Part shown: positions 7,955 to 16,497 of the stretch, piece by piece | Position numbering within the stretch: the first letter of the stretch is position 1 | Layout: each line of letters opens with the position of its first letter | Assembly: GCA_009360345.1 (NCBI GenBank) | Contig: SPDP01000002.1 | Span: 248,001-312,000, forward strand | From: Alcaligenaceae bacterium SAGV5 | Lineage (GTDB): Bacteria; Pseudomonadota; Gammaproteobacteria; Burkholderiales; Burkholderiaceae_B | Direction of reading: 5' to 3' | Length of the DNA stretch: 64,000 nucleotides | The notes under the pieces: generated by a model | Told to the model about the DNA's origin: nothing | The model's input: only the letters and a program-made list of their open reading frames with translations | Database searches by the model: none | Position numbers and translations under genes: made by a program

Positions 7955-9571
7955 CTACGCCAGCGCGTCGGGATAGGGGCTGGTGTCGATGTGATACAGC
8001 ATGTCGCGCGCCAGGGCCTGCATCATCTCGGCCTTCACGCCCGCGTGTCCGGCATCGTCCCACAGGTTCCGCGCCTCGATGGGATCCCGCTCCAGGTCAT
8101 ACAGCTCGCCCCACTCGGCGCCGTCGTAGATCGTCAGGCGATAACGGTCCGAGCGCAGCGTGCGGCAGCGGATGCGGGCATCGAAGCCCAGGATGACGCG
8201 CTGGCCCTCTTCCTCGATCATCAGGTGTTCGCGCACGCGTTCGGCCTTGCCCTCCATGACATCCAGCAGGCTCTTGCCCTGGATGCCGTTGAAGCCCGCC
8301 ACGCCGGCCCGCGCCAGGATGGTCGGGGCGACGTCGATGGTGCTGGCCAGCGCGCTGCCGGCGCCCCGCGCCGGCCGCCGGGGGTCGTGCCAGATGAACG
8401 GCACCCGCACCAGGCCCCGGTAGTGGATGGGTCCCTTCAGCATCAGTTGATGGTCGCCCAGGTAGTCGCCATGGTCGCTGGTGAAGATCACCACCGTATC
8501 GTTCTCCAGCCCCAGTTGCTTCAGCGCCGCCAGCACCCGGCCGATCTGGTGGTCGATGTTGGTGATGGACCCATAGTTCAGCGCCAGCGCCTCCTTGGCC
8601 TCGCGCTCGGTGCAGGCGAAGATCGCGGGCGTGTGCTTGACCGCCTTGCCGCCGTCGCGCTGGCGGTACAGCCATTCGACGTGGGGCAGCGGCGCCTCGC
8701 CGGTATGGAAGGACGGCGGCAGCGCCATCTCGTCGGGGTCGTACATGTCCCAGTACTTGCCCGGCGGCGTGAAGGGATGATGGGGATCGGGAAACGAGCA
8801 CTGGATGAAGAACGGCTGGCCGCCGGCGCGCGCCAGGCGCTCGATGGTCCGGTCGGCGATGTAGGCGCTGGGATAGAGCTCCTCGGGCACCGCCGTGCGC
8901 CAGGCCTGGCCGAACGAGGTCAGCACGTAGTCCGGCGCGGGCGTGGCGGCCTTCGGTCCGATCAGGGCCTCCACCTCGGGATGGTGGCGGCGCAGCCACT
9001 GGCGGTAGTGGCCGTGGACCGAATCGCTGTGGTCGTCCACCAGGTCCACGTCCTCGAAACCGTAGAACGGATAATCGAGGTCGTAGTCCTCCCGGGTCAG
9101 CCACTTGTTGCGGTTCTCCTGGTCGTAGCGCCCAGGCCCGCGCACCTTCGCCTCGCGCGCCAGCCGGTCGGCGGGATTGGGCGGCCAGGGCGGCGGGTTG
9201 TCCGTCATGTTCTGGAAATGCGCCTTGCCCACCAGCGACGTGCGGTAGCCGGCCTGGCGCAGCACGTCCACGAAGGTGGACGATTGCAGGTCGAGCGGAA
9301 TGCCGTTGTGGCGCGCGCCATGGGCCGACGGATAGCGGCCGGTCAGCAGGCTGGCGCGGTTGGGCATGCAGATGGGGGTGGCGACGTGCATCTCGTCGCC
9401 GCGCCAGCCGGCGGCGGCCAGCGCATCCAGGTTGGGCGTGGCGACGACCCGGTTGCCATAGGCGCCCAGGTGATCGGCACGATGCTGGTCGGTGATGAAG
9501 AGCAGGAAATTGACGGGGCGTTGCGATTGCGGCATCGGGGATTCCATCGAAGCGTTGTCGTCCGGACTCAT
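7955..9571 (-). CDS. type I sulfatase / alkaline-phosphatase-superfamily hydrolase
   Basis: A 538-aa sulfatase-fold enzyme. Near the N-terminus FITDQHRADHLG supplies metal ligands (Asp-Gln). CMPNRASLLTG (Cys about residue 68) is the CxPxR signature in which Cys is converted to formylglycine, the catalytic nucleophile. A second metal site is in FTSDHGDYLGDH. The CMPNR form is found in arylsulfatases, choline sulfatase and phosphonate monoester hydrolases, so the ester is uncertain. There is no signal peptide, so it should be cytoplasmic and act on an imported ester. The ATG at 9571 overlaps the stop of the upstream Bug gene (ATGA); an ATG at 9535 with a GGAA upstream is a good alternative start. 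Confidence 0.88.
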   Translation of the reverse strand: MSPDDNASMESPMPQSQRPVNFLLFITDQHRADHLGAYGNRVVATPNLDALAAAGWRGDEMHVATPICMPNRASLLTGRYPSAHGARHNGIPLDLQSSTFVDVLRQAGYRTSLVGKAHFQNMTDNPPPWPPNPADRLAREAKVRGPGRYDQENRNKWLTREDYDLDYPFYGFEDVDLVDDHSDSVHGHYRQWLRRHHPEVEALIGPKAATPAPDYVLTSFGQAWRTAVPEELYPSAYIADRTIERLARAGGQPFFIQCSFPDPHHPFTPPGKYWDMYDPDEMALPPSFHTGEAPLPHVEWLYRQRDGGKAVKHTPAIFACTEREAKEALALNYGSITNIDHQIGRVLAALKQLGLENDTVVIFTSDHGDYLGDHQLMLKGPIHYRGLVRVPFIWHDPRRPARGAGSALASTIDVAPTILARAGVAGFNGIQGKSLLDVMEGKAERVREHLMIEEEGQRVILGFDARIRCRTLRSDRYRLTIYDGAEWGELYDLERDPIEARNLWDDAGHAGVKAEMMQALARDMLYHIDTSPYPDALA

Positions 9572-10539
9572 TCGGCGGTGGCGCCGGAAACCTGCACCGC
9601 CCGCTTCCACTTGGGCATCTCGGCGGCGATCTGGCGGCCCATGTCGGCCGGGCTCATCGGGCGTGGCACCATGCCGATGTCGGCCATGGTCTGCGCGAAG
9701 CCCGGCTTGTCCAGCGCCTTGCGCACGTCGGCGTTGATGCGGTCCACCACGGCGGCGGGCGTGCCGGCCGGGGCCGTCAACCCCATCCACGAGGTCACCG
9801 ACACATCCGGCGCCACATCCTTGAACAGCGGCACGCCGGGCAGCGTGGGGAACGGCTCGGGATTGGCCACGGCCAGCACGCGCACCGCGCCCGACTTGAT
9901 GAACGGCGCCGCCGGCGCGATGCCGCCCATCATCAGCGGCACGTGCCCCGCGGCCAGGTCGGCCATCGCCGGGCCGGCGCCCTTGTAGCCCACGTGCACC
10001 ACGTCCAGGTGGGCGGCCGCCTTCAGCAGTTCCATGCCCATGTGATGGACCGTGCCTGATCCCGGCGAGGCGTAGCTGTACTTGCCCGGCGTCTTGCGGA
10101 TCAGGACCACCGCTTCCTGGAAATTCGCCGCCGGGAACGACCGGTGCGCCAGCAGCACGACGACGTTGTCGGCCACCATGGCCACCGGCGTGAAGTCCTT
10201 GACCGGATCGTAGGGCAGTTGCTTGAACAGGGCGCTGTTCACGCCATGCGTGTTCGAGGTCGCCATCAGCAGCGTGTAGCCGTCGGGCGCGGACTTCGCC
10301 ACCGCCTCCGACGCGATCAGGCCGGAGGCGCCAGGCTTGTTCTCGACGATGACGGTATAACCCTGCTGCTCGGACATCACGCGCGCCAGTTGCCGGGTCA
10401 TCACGTCCACGGCGCCGCCCGGGGCGAACGGCACGACGATGCGCACGGGCCGGGAGGGAAAGGCCGCCGGCTGCGCGGCGGCGGTCGCTGCCACGGCGAA
10501 CGTGGCACAGGCCGCGACGAGGATACGGGTCGCACCCAT
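9568..10539 (-). CDS. Bug (TctC-type) periplasmic receptor
   Basis: A 323-aa Bug receptor with a signal peptide (MGATRILVAACATFAVAA...) and the typical opening [19 protein letters not shown]. The second loop is SPGSGTVHHMGMEL. A perfect AAGGAG lies 6 bp upstream of the ATG at 10539. It lies between a LysR regulator 93 bp upstream and the sulfatase, whose start overlaps its stop, all on one strand. A ligand that is the sulfatase substrate, such as an organic sulfate or related ester, is a reasonable inference. Confidence 0.92.
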   Translation of the reverse strand: MGATRILVAACATFAVAATAAAQPAAFPSRPVRIVVPFAPGGAVDVMTRQLARVMSEQQGYTVIVENKPGASGLIASEAVAKSAPDGYTLLMATSNTHGVNSALFKQLPYDPVKDFTPVAMVADNVVVLLAHRSFPAANFQEAVVLIRKTPGKYSYASPGSGTVHHMGMELLKAAAHLDVVHVGYKGAGPAMADLAAGHVPLMMGGIAPAAPFIKSGAVRVLAVANPEPFPTLPGVPLFKDVAPDVSVTSWMGLTAPAGTPAAVVDRINADVRKALDKPGFAQTMADIGMVPRPMSPADMGRQIAAEMPKWKRAVQVSGATAE

Positions 10540-10632
10540 GTTGTCTCCTTGCATGATGGACTTGTGCCCGGAGTATGGATGCGCGGGCGCCGGCCGGATA
10601 ATGACTATTGGGCCCGCTGTCATGAATTCTGG

Positions 10633-11559
10633 TTATTCCGGCCGGTGGCCCTCGGGCAGGGCGGCGTTCCGCAGGCAGGCCAGGAAGTCCGCCAGCACCG
10701 GCGCCGGCATCGTGCCGGCGCGTCGCAGCACCCCGACCGTGGCCCTGCGCCCCAGCGCCAGGGGCAGGACTTTCAGGCGGCCGAGCCGGGACAAGGCCTT
10801 CACCACGGCGTCCGACATCACCGCCAGCATCTCGCCGTCCTGCAACAGCGAGGCGATCAGGACCACCGACGACGCCTCGATGGCCGCGCGCGGCGTCGGC
10901 TCGCCCACCGCGGCCAGCCCCAGCTCCAGCTCGCGCCGCAGCGGCGTTCCGGCCTGCGGCATGGCCCAGGGATAGTCGCGGGCCTGGGCCCAGTGCACCT
11001 TGCGCAGCCGCGCCAGCGGGTGGCTGCGGCTCGCCACCACGCATATCCCCTCTTCATGCAGCGGCTCGGCCACGACCGCCGGATCGACGGGCGCCTCGAT
11101 GCGGGACACGATGCAATCGATCCGGCCCTCCTTCAAGAGGGGCAGCAGCTTCTCCAGGGAGTTCTCCTGCACCCCCACGCAGATGCCTGGCCGCAGGCGG
11201 CGGTAGTGGCCCAGGCACGCCGGCAGCAGCCCGCTGGTCCCGATGGGCGTGGTGCCGACCAGCAACTGCCCCACTGCCCCGTCGCTCATCGCGCGCAGCG
11301 CCTCGCCGGTGCGTTCGAGCTCCCCCAGCACCGTCCGGGCGTGCTCGACCAGCGTGTCGCAGAAGCGCGTGGGCACCAGTCCGCGCGAATGCCGCTCGAA
11401 CAGCTCCACGCCCAGGTCCGTTTCCAGCTCGCGCAGCCACTTGGACAAGGCGGGCTGGGTCATGTGCATGCGCGCCGCGGTCAGGCTCAGGTTGGCCGTC
11501 TCGTGAAGCGAGACCAGCACATATAGTTGCCTGACACGCAGGCGTTGAATCCAATCCAT
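10633..11559 (-). CDS. LysR-family regulator of the Bug-sulfatase genes
   Basis: A 308-aa LysR-type regulator. The N-terminal helix-turn-helix is in LSLTAARMHMTQPALSKWLREL, followed by the linker helix and a two-lobed periplasmic-binding-like effector domain (from about residue 92). It is unusual in being co-directional with, rather than divergent from, its likely targets, the Bug and sulfatase genes 93 bp downstream. The tphA1-like gene ends 58 bp upstream of it on the same strand, so read-through from the tph cluster is possible. The target and inducer are not shown by the sequence. Confidence 0.9.
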   Translation of the reverse strand: MDWIQRLRVRQLYVLVSLHETANLSLTAARMHMTQPALSKWLRELETDLGVELFERHSRGLVPTRFCDTLVEHARTVLGELERTGEALRAMSDGAVGQLLVGTTPIGTSGLLPACLGHYRRLRPGICVGVQENSLEKLLPLLKEGRIDCIVSRIEAPVDPAVVAEPLHEEGICVVASRSHPLARLRKVHWAQARDYPWAMPQAGTPLRRELELGLAAVGEPTPRAAIEASSVVLIASLLQDGEMLAVMSDAVVKALSRLGRLKVLPLALGRRATVGVLRRAGTMPAPVLADFLACLRNAALPEGHRPE

Positions 11560-11617
11560 GAAAGCTCCGCACCCCGACGACGCCTCATTCTGGCACAGCC
11601 GGGAACGGGCACGGGCG

Positions 11618-12637
11618 CTATGCCGCCTGCGGCGCCATGGGCACGAAGGCGTCGCAGTAAAAGCGGTCGGCGGCCAGCCCCCGCTCGTGCACGAAGTCCT
11701 GGCGCGCCGCGCTGATCATCGCCGGCGCGCCGCAGGCATAGACCTCATGCCCCGCCAGCGAGGCAAAGTCGTCCAGCACCGCCTGGTGGACGAAGCCCTG
11801 GCGGCCTTGCCAGCCGCCGTCCGCCGGACTGTCGGACAGCACGGGCACGAAGCGGAACCAGGGGTGCTTGTCGGCCCACTTGCGCGGCAGGTCCGCCAGG
11901 TACAGGTCCTCTTCCCGCCGCGCGCCCCAATAGAGGGTCATGGGCCGGTCGAGCTTGCGCCGGATGGCGTCCTCGACGATGGACTTGATGGGCGCGAAAC
12001 CGGTGCCGCTGGCCACCAGCACCGCCGGCAGGCCGGTCTCGCGCAGGTAGAAGTCGCCAAAAGGCAGCGACACGTCCAGCAACTGGCCGGCCTGCGCCGA
12101 CTCCGCCAGATAGCCCGAGAACTTTCCACCCGGAACATGCCGGATGTGCAGCTCCACGCCGTCGCTCTGCTGTGGCGGGTTGGCCATCGAGAAATGGCGG
12201 ATGGTGCCGTCCGCCATCCGCGCGTGCAGGTACTGCCCCGCCTTGAAGCGCACCCGCGTGCCGGCGGGAAAGCGCAGGTGCAGCACCGTCACGTCGTGGG
12301 CGGCGCGTGCCAGCCGGTAGACCTTGGCGGCCACGGTCTTGCTTGCGGCGGGATCGCGGCGTTCGATGTCGCGCACCGCCACGTCCAGGTCGGAACAGGG
12401 TCGGGCCTGGCACAGCAGCGCCCCGCCCCCGCGCCGCTCGTCCTCGTCCAGCACGCCCTCGCCGGCCCCGCCGCGCACGTCCCCCCGCACGATGCGGCCC
12501 CGACAGCTGCCACAGATGCCGGTACGGCAGGAATACGGGATCTCGTAGCCGGCGGCCAGCGCGCCGTCCAGCACGGTCTGGCCTTCCTCGCAGGGAAACT
12601 CGATGTCTCGCTGGTCGATGCGTATGGTGTATTGCAT
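11618..12637 (-). CDS. tphA1: terephthalate-type dioxygenase reductase (2Fe-2S, FAD, NAD)
   Basis: A 339-aa electron-transfer protein. Residues 1-90 are a plant-type ferredoxin domain with Cys37, Cys42, Cys45 (CRTGICGSC) and Cys76 (LLCQA). A flavin domain with RHFSMANPP follows, then a nucleotide domain with GTGFAPIKSIV and a C-terminal YACGAP. It would pass electrons from NAD(P)H to the Rieske oxygenase tphA2A3. It is the last gene of the cluster, in the same place as tphA1 in Comamonas. The ATG at 12637 has AGGA 9 bp upstream; an ATG at 12646 is possible. The reductase at 30678 is a paralogue. Confidence 0.88.
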   Translation of the reverse strand: MQYTIRIDQRDIEFPCEEGQTVLDGALAAGYEIPYSCRTGICGSCRGRIVRGDVRGGAGEGVLDEDERRGGGALLCQARPCSDLDVAVRDIERRDPAASKTVAAKVYRLARAAHDVTVLHLRFPAGTRVRFKAGQYLHARMADGTIRHFSMANPPQQSDGVELHIRHVPGGKFSGYLAESAQAGQLLDVSLPFGDFYLRETGLPAVLVASGTGFAPIKSIVEDAIRRKLDRPMTLYWGARREEDLYLADLPRKWADKHPWFRFVPVLSDSPADGGWQGRQGFVHQAVLDDFASLAGHEVYACGAPAMISAARQDFVHERGLAADRFYCDAFVPMAPQAA

Positions 12638-12660
12638 GGGTTCCATTCCTGTCCCGCGAA

Positions 12661-13668
12661 CTAGTGGTCGGCCAGCCCGGCCAGCAGGCGCACGGTACGC
12701 AGCACGGCGGAGGCGTCCGCCGTGCCCAGGCCGGCGATGTCGAAGGCGCAGCCATGCCCGACGCTGCTGAAACGCACGCCGCCCCCCAGGGACAGCGCGC
12801 TGGCCTGCCGGGGACTCAGCAGCTTGACCGGAATGTGGCCCTGGTCGTGGAACATGGCCAGATACACGTCGTGCGCGCGCTGGGCCAGCATCAGGTCGGC
12901 CCCCTGCGGGCCGTCCACGTCCAGGCCCATGGCACGCAGGCGCGCCACCGCCGGCTCGGTGATGGCCTGGTCCTCGTCGCCGAACAGGCCGCCCTCGCCC
13001 GCGTGGGGATTGATGCCGAACACCCCCAGGCGCGGCCGCGCGATGCCGATCGCGCGCGCCCCGTCCATGACGGCCAGCGCCGCGTCGACCACCAGTTGCG
13101 TGTCCAGCCGGGCCAGCGCCCGCCGCACCGGTTCGTGCAGCGTCACGTGGCCGATCCTGAGATCGGGCGTGGCCAGCATCAGGAACACCCGATCGGCCGG
13201 CGTCCCGGTCAGTTGCGCGATCAGCCCCGGATAGCCCGAGAACGGAATGCCGGCCCGCGCCACCGAGGTCTCCGAATGCGGACAGCCGACCACGGCATCG
13301 ACCAGGCCGGCGCGCGCCAGGCGCACCGCCTCGCCGACATAGGCCACCATGGCCGCGCCCGCGGCGGCCCGCACCTCGCCCGGGGCGTAGTCCGATGGCG
13401 GCAGGCCCGCCACCTCGGCCCACAACATCTGGTCCGGCAGGCGTGCCGCGCCCGGCTCGAAGGCGGTCAGCGCCATGCCGGGCGCGTGGCGGGCCATCTG
13501 CTCGCGCAGCACGAAGCCATCGCCCACCAGCACGCAATCGACCGGGGCGTCGCGCAGCGCGCGGGCGGCCTTGACGGCGATCTCCGGGCCGATGCCGTTG
13601 GCATCGCCCAGCGCGACCGCGATGCGCTTGCGCGCCGCTTCCCCGGACGGTTGGACGGTCGCGCTCAT
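12661..13668 (-). CDS. tphB: PdxA-family cis-dihydrodiol dehydrogenase (TphB-like)
   Basis: A 335-aa member of the PdxA family (4-hydroxythreonine-4-phosphate dehydrogenase). The three metal-binding His are visible in TLHEPV, NPHAGEGG and FHDQGH. In terephthalate clusters TphB is a PdxA homologue that oxidises and decarboxylates the dihydrodiol 1,2-dihydroxy-3,5-cyclohexadiene-1,4-dicarboxylate to protocatechuate. Being between the oxygenase subunits and the reductase strongly favours that role over vitamin B6 synthesis. Its ATG overlaps the stop of the small-subunit gene (ATGA). A PdxA2-type sugar-acid enzyme is a less likely alternative. Confidence 0.85.
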   Translation of the reverse strand: MSATVQPSGEAARKRIAVALGDANGIGPEIAVKAARALRDAPVDCVLVGDGFVLREQMARHAPGMALTAFEPGAARLPDQMLWAEVAGLPPSDYAPGEVRAAAGAAMVAYVGEAVRLARAGLVDAVVGCPHSETSVARAGIPFSGYPGLIAQLTGTPADRVFLMLATPDLRIGHVTLHEPVRRALARLDTQLVVDAALAVMDGARAIGIARPRLGVFGINPHAGEGGLFGDEDQAITEPAVARLRAMGLDVDGPQGADLMLAQRAHDVYLAMFHDQGHIPVKLLSPRQASALSLGGGVRFSSVGHGCAFDIAGLGTADASAVLRTVRLLAGLADH

Positions 13669-14138
13669 AGCGGTATCGCCAGCAGGGTATCGATGTTCCG
13701 GCTGTCGCAGATGGCCAGCCGCTGGGCGAACCTGAGCTGCCCATCCGCGCCTTCGACCACGCGATCCAGGTAGCGCCCGGACGCGAACACCTCGGTGGCG
13801 CCGTCGCGCATGATGCGCACCACGAGGAACGGCGTCTCGACGCTGGCCTCGCCGTCCTGGATGCCCAGCACGAACGGCAGTCCGACGATGTGGCGATAGC
13901 GATGGCGCTCGTAGACGTTGGCATCGCGCAGCGCCGAGACACGGTCCTGCAGCATGGCGCGCGAGTCGGCGTAGATCACGCCGGCTTCCATGCCCGCCGC
14001 GTGGTTCTCGGCGGTATTGACCACGTACAGGCAGCGTTCCTCGAAGAACGCCGGCCAGGCCTCGACCTCGTCGTTGTCGATGCAGCGCGCGTAGGCGGCG
14101 TTCAGGGTGCCCAGCCGCTCTTGAGTGAATCCGGCCAT
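13665..14138 (-). CDS. tphA3: aromatic-ring-hydroxylating dioxygenase small (beta) subunit
   Basis: A 157-aa beta subunit of the NTF2-like fold (SnoaL/ring-hydroxylating beta). The pattern of an acidic N-terminus, an EERCLYVVNTAEN segment, ALRDANVYERHRYRHIVG and a C-terminal DTLLAIPL matches the family. The subunit holds the alpha3beta3 oxygenase together and has no cofactor. It starts 3 bp after the large-subunit stop, and its own stop overlaps the tphB start. Confidence 0.9.
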   Translation of the reverse strand: MAGFTQERLGTLNAAYARCIDNDEVEAWPAFFEERCLYVVNTAENHAAGMEAGVIYADSRAMLQDRVSALRDANVYERHRYRHIVGLPFVLGIQDGEASVETPFLVVRIMRDGATEVFASGRYLDRVVEGADGQLRFAQRLAICDSRNIDTLLAIPL

Positions 14139-14141
14139 GCT

Positions 14142-15383
14142 TCAGATCTCCATGTAGCCGCGATAAGCGTTCCAGAATCCGCGCACCGACGCCTCGGTGG
14201 TGCGGTTCTCCTGGGTCTCGATGCCGCCGCCGCCCATCTCCAGCACGGCTTCCCGATCGCGGCTGGCCGCGATGCCGCGCTGCACGAAACCGCCCACCGC
14301 GCCATCCTCCATGGACACGAAGCCGGCCGGCCCCGTCAGGTTGGATTGCTTGAGCCGCATGCGCCGCAGCTCCGGCGTGTCGTCCTGGAAGCCCAGGTAG
14401 GTCCAGTTCAGCACCGTCCGGTCCAGCCCGTCGGGCAGGATCTGGCGCACGGCCAGGGTGTTCTGGATCTGCGCCAGCACGAAACCCGGAAACACCGACA
14501 GGATCTGCAAGGTCACGCCGTCGCCGAACTCGTCGCAGCCGTCCAGCATGCTGGGGTCGGCCAGCGCGTAGCCTTCCTTGTCCGAGCGCAGTTTCTCGGC
14601 GCTGTACTCGGCGTTGGGCTGGGGCTGGTGCGACACCTTGGAATAGCTGACGTGGTGGGCCCCGGTCTCGCTCACGATCACCCCGCCCTTCTGCGACAGG
14701 CGGTTGATGTTGAAGGTGGTGAAGAACACGTGCAGCAGGCTGGCATGGTAGGAGTCCTTGACGTTCTCCATGTACAGCTTCCAGTTGTTCGGGATGGTCT
14801 GCTTGAAGCGGCCGATCACCTCCACCGGCTTGCACAGCACGCGTTCGATGCGTTCCAGGATCTCGTCGCCCAGATACTCCTCGATGGGCGGCACGTCCTC
14901 GTCCAGGCTGCCGAACACCATGCCCGCCACGCTGGCGGTGCGCAGCTTGCGCGGGTGGTGGTCCTCCATGCGGAAGTCCGGCGGCATGCCGCCCTTGCCG
15001 TTCACGCCCTGCTGGAACGCCACGCCGCGCAAATTGCCTTGCAGGTCGTAGCGCCAGGCGTGGTAGACGCAGGCGAAGTCGCGCGTCTTGCCGCCATCGT
15101 CCAGCGCGATCAGCGCGCCCCGGTGGGCGCAGCGGTTCTCGAAGGCCTGCAGTTCGCCGTCCTCGTCGCGGGCAACGATCACCGGCATGTCGCCCACGAA
15201 GGTGGTGCGGTAGGCGCCCGGCTCGGCAATCTCGGCCTCCAGGCACAGGTAGTTCCAGGTCGGTCCCTGGAAGACGCGCCGCTGTTCGGCGTCATGGATC
15301 GCCTGGTCGCGATAGAGCCAGTAAGGCACGCGCGTCAGGCCCGGCTCCCAGGTCCGGGGTTCTTGGGTGTCGCTGCTAGACAT
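14142..15383 (-). CDS. tphA2: terephthalate-type 1,2-dioxygenase large subunit
   Basis: A 413-aa Rieske oxygenase alpha subunit. The Rieske cluster ligands are Cys85, His87, Cys105 and His108 (CAHRGALIA...FACVYHAW). The mononuclear iron site is in [12 protein letters not shown] (His213, His218) with the bridging acid nearby. The protein closely follows the terephthalate/anthranilate-type branch of large subunits, including [11 protein letters not shown] and [12 protein letters not shown]. With its neighbours it would dihydroxylate an aromatic dicarboxylate. The substrate, terephthalate or an analogue, is inferred from the complete cluster order and the PdxA-type dehydrogenase. Confidence 0.9.
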   Translation of the reverse strand: MSSSDTQEPRTWEPGLTRVPYWLYRDQAIHDAEQRRVFQGPTWNYLCLEAEIAEPGAYRTTFVGDMPVIVARDEDGELQAFENRCAHRGALIALDDGGKTRDFACVYHAWRYDLQGNLRGVAFQQGVNGKGGMPPDFRMEDHHPRKLRTASVAGMVFGSLDEDVPPIEEYLGDEILERIERVLCKPVEVIGRFKQTIPNNWKLYMENVKDSYHASLLHVFFTTFNINRLSQKGGVIVSETGAHHVSYSKVSHQPQPNAEYSAEKLRSDKEGYALADPSMLDGCDEFGDGVTLQILSVFPGFVLAQIQNTLAVRQILPDGLDRTVLNWTYLGFQDDTPELRRMRLKQSNLTGPAGFVSMEDGAVGGFVQRGIAASRDREAVLEMGGGGIETQENRTTEASVRGFWNAYRGYMEI

Positions 15384-15406
15384 GGACTTCCTCGTTGCTG
15401 CAAGCA

Positions 15407-16381
15407 TCAGTTGATGGTGACCTCGGCCGTGTCGATGGCCTTCTTCCACTTGGCGCGCTCGGCCTGCATGAATTCGGCCATCCGGGCCGGCGTGTCGCCG
15501 GCCACCTCGGCCCCCTGCTCGATGAATTTCTGCCTGACGTCGGGCATCTTCAGCGCCTCGACGATGGCGGCGTTGAGCTTGCGCACCACCTCCGGCGGCG
15601 TGCCGGCCGGCGCGACCACGCCGAACCAGGTGCTGACGTCGAAACCGGGCAGCCCCGACTCGGCCAGCGTGGGCGTCTTGGGCAGCAAGGGGCTGCGTTG
15701 CGCGCCGGTCACGGCCAGGATGCGCACCTTGCCCGACTCGTGCTGGCGGAAGGTCGAGCTGATGTTGTCGAAGAAGGCATCGACCTGCCCGCCCATCAGG
15801 TCGGCCAGCGCCGGCGCCGTGCCCTTGTACGGCACGAACACGAACTCCAGGCCGGCCTGGGCCGCGACCAGCGCGCCGGTCAGGTGCGAGGTCGTGCCGT
15901 TGCCCTGGGTCGCCACCGTTACCTGCCCGCGGTTCTTGCGGGCGTAGTCGATGAACTCCTGCGCCGACTTCACCGGCAGCCCGGTCTTGACCGCCAGCAC
16001 GTTGGGCACGCGCGCCAGCACGGTCACCGGCGCGAAGCGCTCGGGGTCGAACGGCAGGCTCTTGTACAGGTATTGGTTGATGGCCAGCGGCGCCGGCGGC
16101 GTGGCCAGCAGCGTGTAGCCATCGGGCGCCGCCTTGGCCACCATGTCGGCGCCGATGTTGCCGCCCGCGCCGGGCCGGTTGTCGATGATGACGGGCTGGC
16201 CCCAGGCCGCGCTGAGCTTCTCGCCCAGGATGCGCGGCAGCACGTCGGCGGTGCCACCGGCCGAATAAGGCACGACGATGCGTACCGGACGATTGGGGAA
16301 GGTGCCTTCGTCGGCCTGGGCCGGGCTGGCGATCGCCGCCCACGCCGCGATGGCACAGGCTGTCCATGCAGGTTGTCTCAT
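15407..16381 (-). CDS. tphC: Bug (TctC-type) receptor, TphC-like
   Basis: A 324-aa Bug receptor with a signal peptide ([23 protein letters not shown]), the mature start [19 protein letters not shown] and the second loop [14 protein letters not shown]. It is the first gene of the cluster and occupies the place of tphC, which encodes the terephthalate-binding protein in Comamonas and works with shared TctAB-type membrane components. An AGAGGTCAAGG sequence precedes the ATG. It diverges from the IclR gene over two palindromes. A ligand such as terephthalate is inferred from context only. Confidence 0.9.
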   Translation of the reverse strand: MRQPAWTACAIAAWAAIASPAQADEGTFPNRPVRIVVPYSAGGTADVLPRILGEKLSAAWGQPVIIDNRPGAGGNIGADMVAKAAPDGYTLLATPPAPLAINQYLYKSLPFDPERFAPVTVLARVPNVLAVKTGLPVKSAQEFIDYARKNRGQVTVATQGNGTTSHLTGALVAAQAGLEFVFVPYKGTAPALADLMGGQVDAFFDNISSTFRQHESGKVRILAVTGAQRSPLLPKTPTLAESGLPGFDVSTWFGVVAPAGTPPEVVRKLNAAIVEALKMPDVRQKFIEQGAEVAGDTPARMAEFMQAERAKWKKAIDTAEVTIN

Positions 16382-16421
16382 CCTTGACCTCTTTTGGATA
16401 AATCGAACAGAAAGTCGCAAA

Positions 16422-16485
16422 GCGAACGTTAGTTCGCATATATCCAGCGATCAAGAAAAGTGGTTAGAATGTTCGCAAAACGAAC
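16422..16485. promoter_or_regulatory. two operator palindromes between tphC-like and tphR-like genes
   Basis: Site A (16422-16437) reads GCGAACGTTAGTTCGC, arms GCGAAC and GTTCGC around GTTA. Site B (16471-16485) reads GTTCGCAAAACGAAC, arms GTTCG and CGAAC around 5 bp. A weaker copy, CGAAC-AGAAA-GTCG, starts near 16404. GTTCG/CGAAC half-sites resemble operators of PobR/PcaR-type IclR regulators. Site B lies 13 bp before the IclR start codon, so autoregulation is likely. Confidence 0.7.
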
Positions 16486-16497
16486 ACCACTTCGACC

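Noticed and set aside
7991..9988. 665-residue plus-strand frame opposite the sulfatase
   Set aside because: An antisense shadow of a gene with clear formylglycine and metal motifs; no signal of its own.
9572..11044. In-frame extension of the sulfatase frame through the Bug and LysR genes
   Set aside because: The extra ~490 residues are Gly/Arg/Ala-rich out-of-frame translations of the two upstream genes; the sulfatase homology begins only near 9535.
12661..13668. pdxA of vitamin B6 synthesis
   Set aside because: The gene is coupled to Rieske oxygenase subunits in the exact position of tphB, so the catabolic role is much more likely.
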